From: Flavobacterium daemonense
GTDB lineage: Bacteria > Bacteroidota > Bacteroidia > Flavobacteriales > Flavobacteriaceae
DNA length: 64,000 nt
Direction: 5' to 3'
Assembly: GCF_007341385.1 (NCBI RefSeq)
Contig: NZ_VJYD01000018.1
Location: 1-64,000 of the forward strand
The notes under the pieces were generated by a model. That model did not search any database, had not been told where the DNA came from, and saw nothing but the letters and a program-made list of their open reading frames with translations. Positions 33,839-42,999 of this stretch are shown piece after piece. The position numbers and the translations under genes were made by a program. Positions within the stretch are counted from its first letter, which is position 1. Each line of letters opens with the position of its first letter.

Positions 33839-34504
33839 ATGAACTCGATTAAAAACACAGCAGAAATTATTGCAAAGCAAGGCATGCTTCCTTTGTATTT
33901 CAATACTAGTGAAACTGTGAGTATTGAAGTACTTCGTGCTTTATACAAAGCAGGAATCAGAGCGGTTGAATACACAAACCGCGGTGCAGAAGCTTTAGTG
34001 AATTTCAAAAAAATGGTGGAAGTCAGAAATGCAGAAATGCCAGAAATGCTTTTAGGAATTGGCACTATTAAAAACGAATCACAAGCAAAAGATTTTCATG
34101 AGGCAGGCGCAGATTTCTTTATTAGTCCCGGTTTTGTTCCAGAAGTTAATGCTTTTCTAAAAGATAAAAACGCACTTTATACTCCTGGCTGCATGACGCC
34201 TACAGAAATTATAGCGGCAGAAAATTCGGGAGTAACTTTCATAAAACTATTTCCGGGAAACATTCTTGGCCCAGAATTTATGAGCAGTATTAAAGATGTT
34301 TTTCCGCAGCTGACTTTTATGGTGACCGGAGGTGTTGATACCACACATGCCAGCATACAAAGCTGGTTTTCTGCAGGTGTATCGGCAGTTGGAATGGGCA
34401 GCAAACTCATTACCAAAAAACGCATGAACGAAGCAGATTATGCGACAATCGAAATTGAAACAAAAAAAGTGCTCGAGGCAATTGAGACTTTGCGAAAACA
34501 ATAA
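33839..34504 (+). CDS. eda: KDPG / KHG aldolase
   Basis: A 221-residue class I aldolase of the Eda family. RAVEYTNRGAEALVNF contains the catalytic Glu position, GIGTIKNESQAKDFHEAGADFFISPGF is the first phosphate-binding part, TPGCMTPTEIIAAENSG follows, and Lys in FIKLFPGN is the Schiff-base lysine. It splits 2-keto-3-deoxy-6-phosphogluconate to pyruvate and glyceraldehyde-3-phosphate. It sits between yhcH and the mannonate reductase gene with 2 and 8 nt gaps. No KDG kinase gene is visible next to it. Confidence 0.93.
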   Translation: MNSIKNTAEIIAKQGMLPLYFNTSETVSIEVLRALYKAGIRAVEYTNRGAEALVNFKKMVEVRNAEMPEMLLGIGTIKNESQAKDFHEAGADFFISPGFVPEVNAFLKDKNALYTPGCMTPTEIIAAENSGVTFIKLFPGNILGPEFMSSIKDVFPQLTFMVTGGVDTTHASIQSWFSAGVSAVGMGSKLITKKRMNEADYATIEIETKKVLEAIETLRKQ

Positions 34505-34512
34505 CTATTTAC

Positions 34513-35325
34513 ATGGATTCACTATTTAATTTAAAAGGAAAAATTGCACTTATTACAGGCGGTGCCGGCGTACTTGGCAGCAACTTTGCAAACGTTTTGG
34601 CAAAACAAGGCGTGATTGTCGGGATCGTTTCTCAATCGCTTGAAAAAGCAGAAAAAACCGTAAAAACTATCGAAGAAAACGGTGGACAAGCTTTTGCTGT
34701 TCAAGCCAATGTTTTAAAGAAAGAAGAGGTAGAAAAAGCAAGAGATTTTATTGTTGAGAAATACGGACGTCTGGATATTCTGATCAATGCAGCCGGCGGA
34801 AATATGCCCGGCGCTACAATTCAGCCAGATCAATCGGTTTACGACATGAAAACCGAAGATTTACAGCAAGTAATCGACTTGAATATCATTGGAACAATGC
34901 TTCCTTCTCAGGTATTTGCAGCACTTTTTGCAAAACAAAAATCAGGAAACATTATCAATATTTCATCAGCATCAGCACAAAGACCATTAACGAGAGTAGT
35001 TGGATATTCGGCTTCAAAAGCGGCAATTGATAATTTCACACAATGGATGGCGGTTGAACTAGCTACAAAATATGGCGAGGGAATTCGTGTAAATGCTATT
35101 TCGCCAGGATTTTTCATTGGTGAACAAAACCGTGCTTTACTACTGACTCCAGACGGAAAATTGACGCCAAGAGGCGAAAAAATCATTGGCCAAACTCCTA
35201 TGGGAAGATTTGGAACTCCTGAAGATATTGACGGTGCACTTTTATATTTATGCAGCGACATGTCAAAATTCGTAACTGGAACGGTATTAAAAGTTGACGG
35301 CGGTTTTGCAGCAACGAGTATTTAG
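34513..35325 (+). CDS. SDR-family oxidoreductase, probable D-mannonate oxidoreductase
   Basis: A 270-residue short-chain dehydrogenase. Cofactor motif TGGAGVLGSNFA near residue 15, NAAGG (about 91-95), catalytic Ser in NISSASAQRP and Tyr/Lys in YSASKAA, and the C-terminal VDGGF. It resembles the YjmF type that interconverts D-fructuronate and D-mannonate. Being directly before mannonate dehydratase in the operon supports this. A hairpin (about 35350-35376, CCTACAAGGTTTT / AAAACCTTGCAGG) lies between it and uxuA and may tune their ratio. Confidence 0.88.
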   Translation: MDSLFNLKGKIALITGGAGVLGSNFANVLAKQGVIVGIVSQSLEKAEKTVKTIEENGGQAFAVQANVLKKEEVEKARDFIVEKYGRLDILINAAGGNMPGATIQPDQSVYDMKTEDLQQVIDLNIIGTMLPSQVFAALFAKQKSGNIINISSASAQRPLTRVVGYSASKAAIDNFTQWMAVELATKYGEGIRVNAISPGFFIGEQNRALLLTPDGKLTPRGEKIIGQTPMGRFGTPEDIDGALLYLCSDMSKFVTGTVLKVDGGFAATSI

Positions 35326-35349
35326 ATTAAAAAACAACAAACCAAAATA

Positions 35350-35376
35350 CCTACAAGGTTTTAAAAACCTTGCAGG
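35350..35376 (+). promoter_or_regulatory. intercistronic hairpin between the SDR gene and uxuA
   Basis: CCTACAAGGTTTT pairs with AAAACCTTGCAGG with one mismatch. No T-run follows, so it is more likely an RNA-stability or attenuating element than a full terminator. Confidence 0.4.
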
Positions 35377-35392
35377 AAATAAATAATATAAA

Positions 35393-36577
35393 ATGGAACA
35401 AACATTACGCTGGTTCGGACCAAATGACCCTGTTTCTTTACAAGATATTGCTCAAACTGGAGCAACCGGGATTGTAACCGCTTTACACCATATTCCAAAC
35501 GGAGAAGTTTGGAGCATTGAAGAAATCATTAAACGAAAAGTCGAAATTGAGCACCAAGACGGCGACCCTAAAAAAGGCGCTTCGGGCTTGACTTGGTCGG
35601 TTGTTGAAAGTGTTCCGGTGCATGAAGACATTAAAAAGAAAACCGGAAATTATCTTCAATACATTGAAAACTACAAAGAAAGCATTCGAAATTTAGCTTT
35701 GTGCGGCATTAAATGCATTTGCTACAACTTTATGCCTGTTTTAGATTGGTCAAGAACCGATTTATCTTATACGGTTGAAGATGGTTCAAAAGCGCTTCGT
35801 TTTGACATTAACGCTTTTGCTGCTTTTGAATTGTATATTTTGAAAAGACCAGGTGCAGAAAAAGAATATTCGGCAGAGCAAATTCAGAAAGCCAAAGCCT
35901 ATTTTGAAGCCATGACTGCTGAGGATAAAGTAAAATTACAGCAAAATATTTTGGCGGGACTTCCGGGTGCTGAAGAAGCTTATACAGTTGAAGATTTCTT
36001 GGTGACTTTAAGTGCTTATAATCATGTTGACAGACAAGCTTTAAAAAATAATCTTTTTTCTTTTTTGAAAGAAATTATTCCGGTAGCCGAAAGTAAAGGC
36101 GTTTTGATGGCGATTCATCCAGACGATCCTCCCTACCCTATTTTAGGTTTGCCGAGAGTGGTAAGCACAGAAGAAGATTTGGTTGATTTAATGAATGCAG
36201 CACCTTCAAAATCAAACGGATTTACAATGTGTACGGGTTCTTACGGCGTTCGCGCTGACAATGATTTACCTGGAATGGTGCGACGTCACGGCGATAAAAT
36301 GAATTTTATTCACTTAAGAAGCACGCAGCGTGATGAAGAAGGAAGTTTCTATGAAGCGAACCATCTTGAAGGTGATGTTGATATGTATGAAGTAGTAAAA
36401 GCGATTTTAGAAGTTGAAAAAAGAAACAACAGCAAATTGCCAATGCGTCCTGACCATGGTCATCAAATGCTGGATGATTTAAAGAAAAAAACAAATCCGG
36501 GATATTCTGCAATTGGACGTTTAAGAGGTTTAGCAGAGTTGCGCGGACTGGAATTAGGGATTAAAAGATCTTTATAA
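35393..36577 (+). CDS. uxuA: mannonate dehydratase
   Basis: A 394-residue enzyme starting MEQTLRWFGPNDPVSLQDIAQTGATGIVTALHHIPNGEVW, the standard UxuA opening. Further conserved segments are YNFMPVLDWSRTDL, AIHPDDPPYPILGLPRVVS, GFTMCTGSYGVRADNDL and NFIHLRSTQRDEEGSFYEANHLEGDVDMYEV (metal-binding Cys/His) and PMRPDHGHQMLDDL. It converts D-mannonate to 2-keto-3-deoxygluconate. Last gene of the operon; a family C hairpin follows 54 nt downstream. The kinase that would feed Eda is not in the window. Confidence 0.95.
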   Translation: MEQTLRWFGPNDPVSLQDIAQTGATGIVTALHHIPNGEVWSIEEIIKRKVEIEHQDGDPKKGASGLTWSVVESVPVHEDIKKKTGNYLQYIENYKESIRNLALCGIKCICYNFMPVLDWSRTDLSYTVEDGSKALRFDINAFAAFELYILKRPGAEKEYSAEQIQKAKAYFEAMTAEDKVKLQQNILAGLPGAEEAYTVEDFLVTLSAYNHVDRQALKNNLFSFLKEIIPVAESKGVLMAIHPDDPPYPILGLPRVVSTEEDLVDLMNAAPSKSNGFTMCTGSYGVRADNDLPGMVRRHGDKMNFIHLRSTQRDEEGSFYEANHLEGDVDMYEVVKAILEVEKRNNSKLPMRPDHGHQMLDDLKKKTNPGYSAIGRLRGLAELRGLELGIKRSL

Positions 36578-36848
36578 AGGGATTTGGCCACGACGCGAAA
36601 TTTTTTTTTTCACGCAGATCTAAAGTTTAGTTTGTCATTCCGAGGAACGAGGAATCTCCACAAGAAACTCTGCAAACTAAATCGACAATCTTTGTCGAGC
36701 TACTTGCGGAGATTCCTCGTTCCTCGGAATGACAAAAAGAACTTTGCGACTTTGCGTGATTAAAAACATAAAGCTTAAAAAAATCTTTCCGTCTTTGCGC
36801 CTTCGTGGCAAAAAAAAAAAATAACTAACCAAAAAACCACAAACCACC
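36578..36848. other. intergenic region with family C hairpin and a family B relic
   Basis: It holds the hairpin at 36631-36736 and, after it, CTTTGCGACTTTGCG and CTTTGCGCCTTCGTGGC, half-copies of the CGCAAAG palindrome. No gene seen. Confidence 0.6.
36631..36736 (+). repeat. family C long hairpin, copy 2 (34-bp arms, one mismatch, 38-nt loop)
   Basis: Arms 36631-36664 and 36703-36736 pair with one mismatch; they read TTTGTCATTCCGAGGAACGA and so share little beyond GTCATT with copy 1. The loop is again exactly 38 nt and includes CAATCTTTGT. Confidence 0.85.
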
Positions 36849-38477
36849 ATGATTCGTTCAGCCATATTTACCTTTTGCAGTCTGGTTGTGAATATTGCAA
36901 TGGCGCAGGAATTGCCGAAAATCATTACTTCAAAAACCAACTATCTTCCCGATTTTAGTTTTGCCGGCTATCATTTTGGCGAAAGCGCGCTTCCTGAATT
37001 TCAAGGAAAAATCATCAATGCAACTGATTTTGGTGTAAAAGCAAATGATAATCTAGACGACTCAAAAGCACTTTTAAAAGCTTTAAAAGCTGCCAATGCC
37101 GTTGATGGAAATGTGATCCTGCAATTGCCAGAAGGCCGAATTATTCTGAGTGATATTCTCTACATCGAGAGAAGCAATTTTGTACTTCGTGGTGCGGGTT
37201 CTGGTGAAAAAGGAACAGAAATTTATTGCCCAAGACCAATGATGTATCTTAAAGATCCTGAATCTTTGGCTGAATTGCGAGAATACCTAACCACTTTTGA
37301 CAAAAGACAACGCGAATCTGAAAACAACATCGACTTGCCTTTTTCACAATATGCTTGGTCTGGAGGGTTCATTTGGACGCAAGTTTCGGGTGAACGTGTA
37401 AAATCGTATTTGGATAAATATGAACCAGAACCAGCATATTTAGCTAAAGTCAGTTCTGGAAAAATGGGTGATTTTAACATCAACGTTTCTGAAGTTAAAA
37501 ACTTAAAAGTTGGAGATATTGTCGAATTGCAATTATTCAATAAAGACGGTGAAAATGGCGAAATCATAAAAGATTTATACCAAGGTGCCAATGTAAAACC
37601 GGGCTCACATCATTGGAATTTTCCAAAACTTCCAATTGTTCGCCAACAAGTTGAAATCGTAAAAATATCTGGCTCTAAAATCACTTTAAAAACACCTTTA
37701 ACCATTGCAATAAAGCCAAGTTATCAGGCGCAATTAGTTGAATGGAAACATTTGAACGAAGTCGGAATTGAGCATCTTCGTTTTACTTTTCCTGATATTC
37801 CGCGTGTGGCCCATCACGTTGAACCTGGAAATAACGGAATATTTTTAACTCGTCTTTTCAACAGTTGGGTTGAAGATGTAAAAATCACAAATGCCGACAG
37901 CGGTATTTTAGCCGAAGAAGTTTCAAATGTTACGATTCAGGATATTACAACAGATGGAACGCATTTGGCACATTATACAGTGACTTTAGGCGGTGTTCAT
38001 AATGTATTGGTAAAGAATCTGAAAATATATAATTCGTCGGTTCATCCTTTGAGTTTTAACACTTTTTCGACTAAAAACGTGTATCAAAACTGTGAGATTT
38101 TTACAGATCCGGTTTTAGATCAACATTCGGGAGCTAATCATCAAAATTTATTTGACAATATCACAGTGCATTTAAAAACAGCCAAAAATAACAGCTATGC
38201 TTTATTTGGAGGTGGCGGCGCTGAATACTGGAAACCATCCCACGGACCTTTCAGTACTTTTTGGAATTTAAATGTTCAAGTCGAAAATCCCGATGCATCA
38301 AAACCAGTGTTATTATACGGAATGAAAGACGGTGCTTTTGCCCGAATCATTGGCGTACACGGAAATACAAAATTTGAAATCAAATACGACGTCGATCCTT
38401 ATATTGAATTTTTAAACATGCCGATAGAGAAGATTCCGTCGCTATATGATTATCAATTAAAAAAAAGGTTAAAATAG
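36849..38477 (+). CDS. secreted right-handed beta-helix protein with DUF4955 (candidate uronan lyase)
   Basis: A 542-residue exported protein (signal MIRSAIFTFCSLVVNIAMAQ). NATDFGVKANDNLDDSKALLKALKAA is the start typical of pectate-lyase-superfamily beta-helix proteins, followed by turns such as NFVLRGAGSGEKGTEIYCP and repeated I/V-rich coils (VTIQDITTDGTHLAHYTVTLGGVHNVLVKNLKIYNSSVHPLSF, NVYQNCEIFTDPVLDQHSGANHQNLFDNITVHLK). The C-terminal part (about 440-530) resembles DUF4955. It lies between uxuA and the HTCS/GH88 genes, where a lyase that makes unsaturated uronides would be expected. The activity is inferred from position and fold only. Confidence 0.8.
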   Translation: MIRSAIFTFCSLVVNIAMAQELPKIITSKTNYLPDFSFAGYHFGESALPEFQGKIINATDFGVKANDNLDDSKALLKALKAANAVDGNVILQLPEGRIILSDILYIERSNFVLRGAGSGEKGTEIYCPRPMMYLKDPESLAELREYLTTFDKRQRESENNIDLPFSQYAWSGGFIWTQVSGERVKSYLDKYEPEPAYLAKVSSGKMGDFNINVSEVKNLKVGDIVELQLFNKDGENGEIIKDLYQGANVKPGSHHWNFPKLPIVRQQVEIVKISGSKITLKTPLTIAIKPSYQAQLVEWKHLNEVGIEHLRFTFPDIPRVAHHVEPGNNGIFLTRLFNSWVEDVKITNADSGILAEEVSNVTIQDITTDGTHLAHYTVTLGGVHNVLVKNLKIYNSSVHPLSFNTFSTKNVYQNCEIFTDPVLDQHSGANHQNLFDNITVHLKTAKNNSYALFGGGGAEYWKPSHGPFSTFWNLNVQVENPDASKPVLLYGMKDGAFARIIGVHGNTKFEIKYDVDPYIEFLNMPIEKIPSLYDYQLKKRLK

Positions 38478-38488
38478 GAAAATAGACT

Positions 38489-38557
38489 CAAAGGTACAGA
38501 GAGGCAAAGGTTTCTTTGTTTGAGCTTTGAACCTCTGAACCTTTGCCAATTTGAGCC
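38489..38557. repeat. family D repeat (GGCAAAGGTTT hairpin), copy 1
   Basis: AGAGGCAAAGGTTT and AACCTTTGCC pair around CTTTGTTTGAGCTTTGAACCTCTG. Related in wording to 44476-44548. Confidence 0.5.
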
Positions 38558-38573
38558 AAATAAAAACAATTTA

Positions 38574-38718
38574 AACACATAGAAACATAGCTTTTAGATA
38601 CGCGAAAAAAGGCGTTTCACTTGCATAAATAATCATAGATTTTGCATGGAAGCTATGTGTGGAAAACTAGTTTTTTTCAATCAACTTTAAAAAAGAAAAA
38701 CCTATGTTTCTATGTGTT
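38574..38718 (+). repeat. family A palindrome-ended repeat, copy 4
   Basis: Ends AACACATAGAAACATAG and CTATGTTTCTATGTGTT, 145 bp. Interior GGCGTTTCACTTGCATAAATAATC, GCTATGTGTG and AAAACTAGTTTTTTT match copies 1 and 3. It lies in the 316-bp gap 5' of the HTCS gene. Confidence 0.8.
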
Positions 38719-38793
38719 TAAAAATTCAGCGGCATTAATCAATCTGACAAAACCTCTGAAACCATATACAACTCTAACCAAAAAATAAATGCT

Positions 38794-41700
38794 ATGAAAT
38801 ACACGAGCGTCTTTCTAGTTTTACTTCTTATTTGGGGAAATTTGTTTTCCCAAAATAAATACCGCCTTAAAAATTTCTCAACCACTGACGGACTTTCGCA
38901 GAATTCTGTTATTGCCATACATCAGGATAAATTTGGCCAAATGTGGTTTGGTACACGCGACGGACTTAATAAATATGACGGTAGCCGATTCACTGTTTTT
39001 AGAAATGATGTTGCCAATAAAATGTCTATCAGCAATGATATCTTGGCTATTGAAGAAGATAATTCAGGGAAATTATGGATTGGAACTTACAATGGTCTGA
39101 ATTGTTATGACCCTGTAAGCAATACTTTCAAGCGTTATTTAAATGATAAAACCAATCACACCATAAACAGCAATACGATTTGGTGCATCAAAAAAGTTGG
39201 AGATGAAATGTGGTTTGGAACTTCAAAAGGATTGTCTGTTTATAACCAAAAAACGGGGCAGTTTTCGTCTGCAATTCATTCGGCTACAGACAATACGACG
39301 ATTCCGAGCAACAATATCATGAGCATTTTTAAAACTAAAAAAGGTCAGATTTATATTGGAACCACGAAAGGATTATGTGTCTTGACAAGCAGAAAAAACG
39401 AGAAATTTTCGTTTAAAAATTATCCCTTAAATAATATCGATTTACTAAATGTATCAGCAATTGCTGAAGACCGCTTCAGCAACATTTGGGTTGGAACAAA
39501 AAACAAAGGATTACTAAAATTTGATTCAGCAGCAAAAAGCTACGTTCCTTTTTTATCTGATGAAAAACGCAAGGAAATTCACAGTGAAATCCGTGCTTTG
39601 GCAATTGACCGAAAAGGCTCGATCTGGATTGGCGCCTATGACGGAATTTACATTTTAGGCGAAGACAAGAGTATTCAAAAAATAAACAATAACAATAGTT
39701 ACAGCAGCAATAATCATAACAGCGGCATCGAAAAAGTAAAATCAATTTTTATAGATAGAAAAGGTTCTGTTTGGATTGGCTGTTATTACAAAGGCGTAAA
39801 CATGTGGGATATTTCGAATGTGAATTTCTTTAATTATGATCAAAATTCGAAAAAGATTCCGATGAGTTATGATGTTGTCAGCTCGATTGTGGCCGACAAA
39901 AATCAGAATATTTATTTTGGAAGCGAAGGTGGTGGCATAACCATCTACAATAAAAACACCGAAACGACAAGCTATCTTACCAATAAAAGCGGACAAACGC
40001 CTATAAACGACATCAAATCGATGTGTGTTGCTGAGAATAATACGTTGTGGATGGGAACTTTCTCCAAAGGAATTTCAGCTTATAACACGCTGACCAAAAG
40101 AATTGAAAGCGACAAAATTTCACAGCAATTAAAAGATTCAATAAAAGATGTTGGTGTTTATTCCATTAAAACAGAAGGAAATGGGGTATTATGGATGGGA
40201 ACTTTCAGTAAAGGGTTAATTCGTTATAATACAATTTCCAAAGATTTTCAATTTATTAGAAATGACACTACAAAGGCAAATTATCTAACAAATAATTATG
40301 TGCGAACGGTTTTAGTCGACAAGCAAAAAAGGCTTTGGGTGGGAACATTAAGCGGACTAAATCTTATTGGGCTTCAAAATTTTCAACCGAACAAATATGC
40401 GGTAAAACATTTCTTTTTTGATGATGCTTCATTTTCTGGGGATGATATTTTGACATTGTTTCAAGATTCTCAAAATAAAATCTGGGTAGGAACAAAAGCA
40501 AAAGGGCTACATTATTTTGATGGAAAGAAATTCAACAGAATCAACCTGAAAATTGGAAATATGGTGGTGACATCGATCCATTCAATTTTAGAAGATGATC
40601 ATAAAAATTTGTGGATTACTACCAATCAAGGAATTATAAAATATAGCACCACAGCAAAAACAGTTGTGAATTATGATCAAAAGGACGGAATTACAAATAA
40701 TGAGTTCAATGATAATGCAGCGTTAAAACTTGATGGAAATAAATTTTATTTTGGAAGCCCTTCTGGAGCAACTTATTTTGATTCCCGAAATATTTCCAAA
40801 AATCAATATGCGCCACAGGTTTTGATTACAGATTTGAAAATCAAGAATAAAACAACAAATCCAAATGATTCTTTAGATATTTTAGAAAAAAGTATTGGTT
40901 ATACCAAAACCATTACTTTGGATTATGACAAGGCTAATTTCTCGATCAATTTTGCAATTCCGAATTTCATCCGATCAAAGAAAAATCAATACAGCTACCG
41001 TTTAACGGGACTAGAAAATAACTGGACAACAACCAAAAACAGCGAAGCCAATTTTGCGATTCAAAATCCGGGGACTTATGTTTTTGAAGTTAGGGGTGCA
41101 AATAATGATGGAGTTTGGAACAAATATCCAACCACTTTGACTGTAATTGTAAAACCGGCTCCTTGGCGTAGTATTTGGGCATTTTTATTGTACGGAATTA
41201 TAATTGGTTTGGGATTATACGGTTTAATCTGGATTATGAAATCGAAAGCCAGACTGAAACAAAAATTAGAACTGGAATATCTAGAAACCAAACGTATAGA
41301 AGAAAACAACAAACTGAAACTGGACTTTTTTACGAATATTTCGCATGAATTCAGAACACCATTAACTTTGATTCTAGGTCCGTTACAGCAAATTTTAGCC
41401 GATTATAACGGAACCAATGAAATGTACAAAAAGCTTTTGGTTATTGAAGGAAGTGCCAATCATTTGTTGAGTTTGATTAATCGTCTAATGGATTTCAGAA
41501 AACTTGAAAATCATCAAGTTACACTTGAATCAGCAAACGGAAATATTGTAAAATTCACCAAAGAAATCTTCTTATCGTTTATTGAATATGCGAAAGACGG
41601 CGGTTATAATTATACGTTTGAAACTTCAGATGAAGAAATTCTGGTTTATTTTGACCGATATAAACTCGAGCGCGTTTTTTATAATTTGATTTCGAACGCT

Positions 41701-42903
41701 TTTAGATATACTCCAAAAGGCGGTGCAATCAATGTCAAAATCACGCACGACCAAGAAAATCTCTTTATCGCCGTTGAAGATTCAGGTGTCGGAATTGCGA
41801 AAGAACATATTCATAAAATTTTTGATTTGTTTTTTGAAATTCCGATGCACAACCAAGTTCAGAAAAACTACAACAAAGGCACCGGAATTGGGCTTTCGAT
41901 AGTGAAAAATATTGTTGAACTTCATAAAGGAAAAATTGATGTTACCAACAAAACTTCGGGCGGCGTTGTATTTACAGTTGCGTTGCCGCTTGGTCGCGAA
42001 CATCTTTCAGAGAATGAAATTATCCCAGATTTCAAAATCAGTGATGACATCGGGCAATATCAGGCACAATTAGAAACATCGGAAACAATTGAAAATGAAG
42101 ATATTGAAGATTTAATTGTAAACGAAGAAAAACAGACGATCCTGATTGTTGAAGATCATAAAGTGTTGAGAAAATTCATGAAAAATTTACTCAAAAAAGA
42201 CTACAACATCATAGAAGCCGAAAATGGAAAAATTGCCTTTGAGAAAGCACTAAAATACACCCCAAATTTGATAATCAGCGATGTTATCATGCCAGAAATG
42301 GTTGGTACAGAACTTTGTGCCAAAATAAAAGAAAACATCAAAACAAGTCATATTCCTGTTATTTTATTGACATCTAGATCGTCATTAGTTTACAAATTCG
42401 AAGGATTAGAAAGCGGCGCCGATGATTACATAAGCAAACCGTTTAATTTGATGGAATTTAAGCTTCGAGTTAAAAACTTATTGAATACGCAGGAGCGTTT
42501 AAAAATCAAATTCTCAACCGAAGACAGTTTTATTCCGTCAGAAATTACGGTTTCTTCTTTAGACGAAGAACTCTTGAAAAAAGCGTTTAAAATTGTCGAA
42601 GAAAATATTTCGAATGAACAATTTGATATTCCGTATTTCTGTTCCGAATTAGGCGTGAGTCGAACCATGCTGTTTTTAAAAATAAAAGCGTGGACAAATT
42701 GCACACCAAACGAGTTCATTCATGAAATACGATTAAAACGCGCCGCGCAATTATTGGAACAAAATAAACTGACCGTTTCAGAAGTGAGCTACAAAGTTGG
42801 CTTCAATAATCCGAAATATTTCAGCAAATGTTTCCAGAAAAAGTATGGCGAAACTCCATCACATTACGCAGACAAATTTTACAAATCTACTGTCGTAATT
42901 TAA
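38794..42903 (+). CDS. hybrid two-component system regulator (HTCS) of the polysaccharide locus
   Basis: A 1369-residue single-protein two-component system. Signal peptide at the N-terminus, then about 14 Reg_prop beta-propeller repeats (up to about residue 700; typical unit GKLWIGTYNGLNCYDP), a Y_Y_Y domain (about 705-785), one membrane helix (about 792-815), HisKA with phospho-acceptor His851 in NISHEFRTPL, HATPase_c (GTGIGLSIV), receiver domain with Asp1163 in ISDVIMPEM, and an AraC-type HTH at the C-terminus (about 1260-1369). It should sense an oligosaccharide in the periplasm and activate this locus. All key catalytic residues appear present. Confidence 0.95.
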   Translation: MKYTSVFLVLLLIWGNLFSQNKYRLKNFSTTDGLSQNSVIAIHQDKFGQMWFGTRDGLNKYDGSRFTVFRNDVANKMSISNDILAIEEDNSGKLWIGTYNGLNCYDPVSNTFKRYLNDKTNHTINSNTIWCIKKVGDEMWFGTSKGLSVYNQKTGQFSSAIHSATDNTTIPSNNIMSIFKTKKGQIYIGTTKGLCVLTSRKNEKFSFKNYPLNNIDLLNVSAIAEDRFSNIWVGTKNKGLLKFDSAAKSYVPFLSDEKRKEIHSEIRALAIDRKGSIWIGAYDGIYILGEDKSIQKINNNNSYSSNNHNSGIEKVKSIFIDRKGSVWIGCYYKGVNMWDISNVNFFNYDQNSKKIPMSYDVVSSIVADKNQNIYFGSEGGGITIYNKNTETTSYLTNKSGQTPINDIKSMCVAENNTLWMGTFSKGISAYNTLTKRIESDKISQQLKDSIKDVGVYSIKTEGNGVLWMGTFSKGLIRYNTISKDFQFIRNDTTKANYLTNNYVRTVLVDKQKRLWVGTLSGLNLIGLQNFQPNKYAVKHFFFDDASFSGDDILTLFQDSQNKIWVGTKAKGLHYFDGKKFNRINLKIGNMVVTSIHSILEDDHKNLWITTNQGIIKYSTTAKTVVNYDQKDGITNNEFNDNAALKLDGNKFYFGSPSGATYFDSRNISKNQYAPQVLITDLKIKNKTTNPNDSLDILEKSIGYTKTITLDYDKANFSINFAIPNFIRSKKNQYSYRLTGLENNWTTTKNSEANFAIQNPGTYVFEVRGANNDGVWNKYPTTLTVIVKPAPWRSIWAFLLYGIIIGLGLYGLIWIMKSKARLKQKLELEYLETKRIEENNKLKLDFFTNISHEFRTPLTLILGPLQQILADYNGTNEMYKKLLVIEGSANHLLSLINRLMDFRKLENHQVTLESANGNIVKFTKEIFLSFIEYAKDGGYNYTFETSDEEILVYFDRYKLERVFYNLISNAFRYTPKGGAINVKITHDQENLFIAVEDSGVGIAKEHIHKIFDLFFEIPMHNQVQKNYNKGTGIGLSIVKNIVELHKGKIDVTNKTSGGVVFTVALPLGREHLSENEIIPDFKISDDIGQYQAQLETSETIENEDIEDLIVNEEKQTILIVEDHKVLRKFMKNLLKKDYNIIEAENGKIAFEKALKYTPNLIISDVIMPEMVGTELCAKIKENIKTSHIPVILLTSRSSLVYKFEGLESGADDYISKPFNLMEFKLRVKNLLNTQERLKIKFSTEDSFIPSEITVSSLDEELLKKAFKIVEENISNEQFDIPYFCSELGVSRTMLFLKIKAWTNCTPNEFIHEIRLKRAAQLLEQNKLTVSEVSYKVGFNNPKYFSKCFQKKYGETPSHYADKFYKSTVVI

Positions 42904-42928
42904 AAAAATCCTGTGTTTTAAGGGCTTT

Positions 42929-42962
42929 AAAAGGGTATCTGTATTTTTAGATACCCTTTTTT
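42929..42962 (+). terminator. terminator of the HTCS gene
   Basis: AAAAGGGTATCT and AGATACCCTTTT pair around an 8-nt loop and end in a T-run, 26 nt after the stop. Confidence 0.85.
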
Positions 42963-42987
42963 GTATTTCTATATCGTTTTCGGCTTC

Positions 42988-42995
42988 TACATTTG
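42988..42995 (+). promoter_or_regulatory. -7 element TACATTTG after the HTCS terminator
   Basis: Exact TAnnTTTG match; a TTG lies 24 nt upstream. The ATG of a 30-codon reading frame starts 5 nt later (43000), and GH88 starts 304 nt downstream, so it may drive either. Confidence 0.45.
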
Positions 42996-42999
42996 CCCT

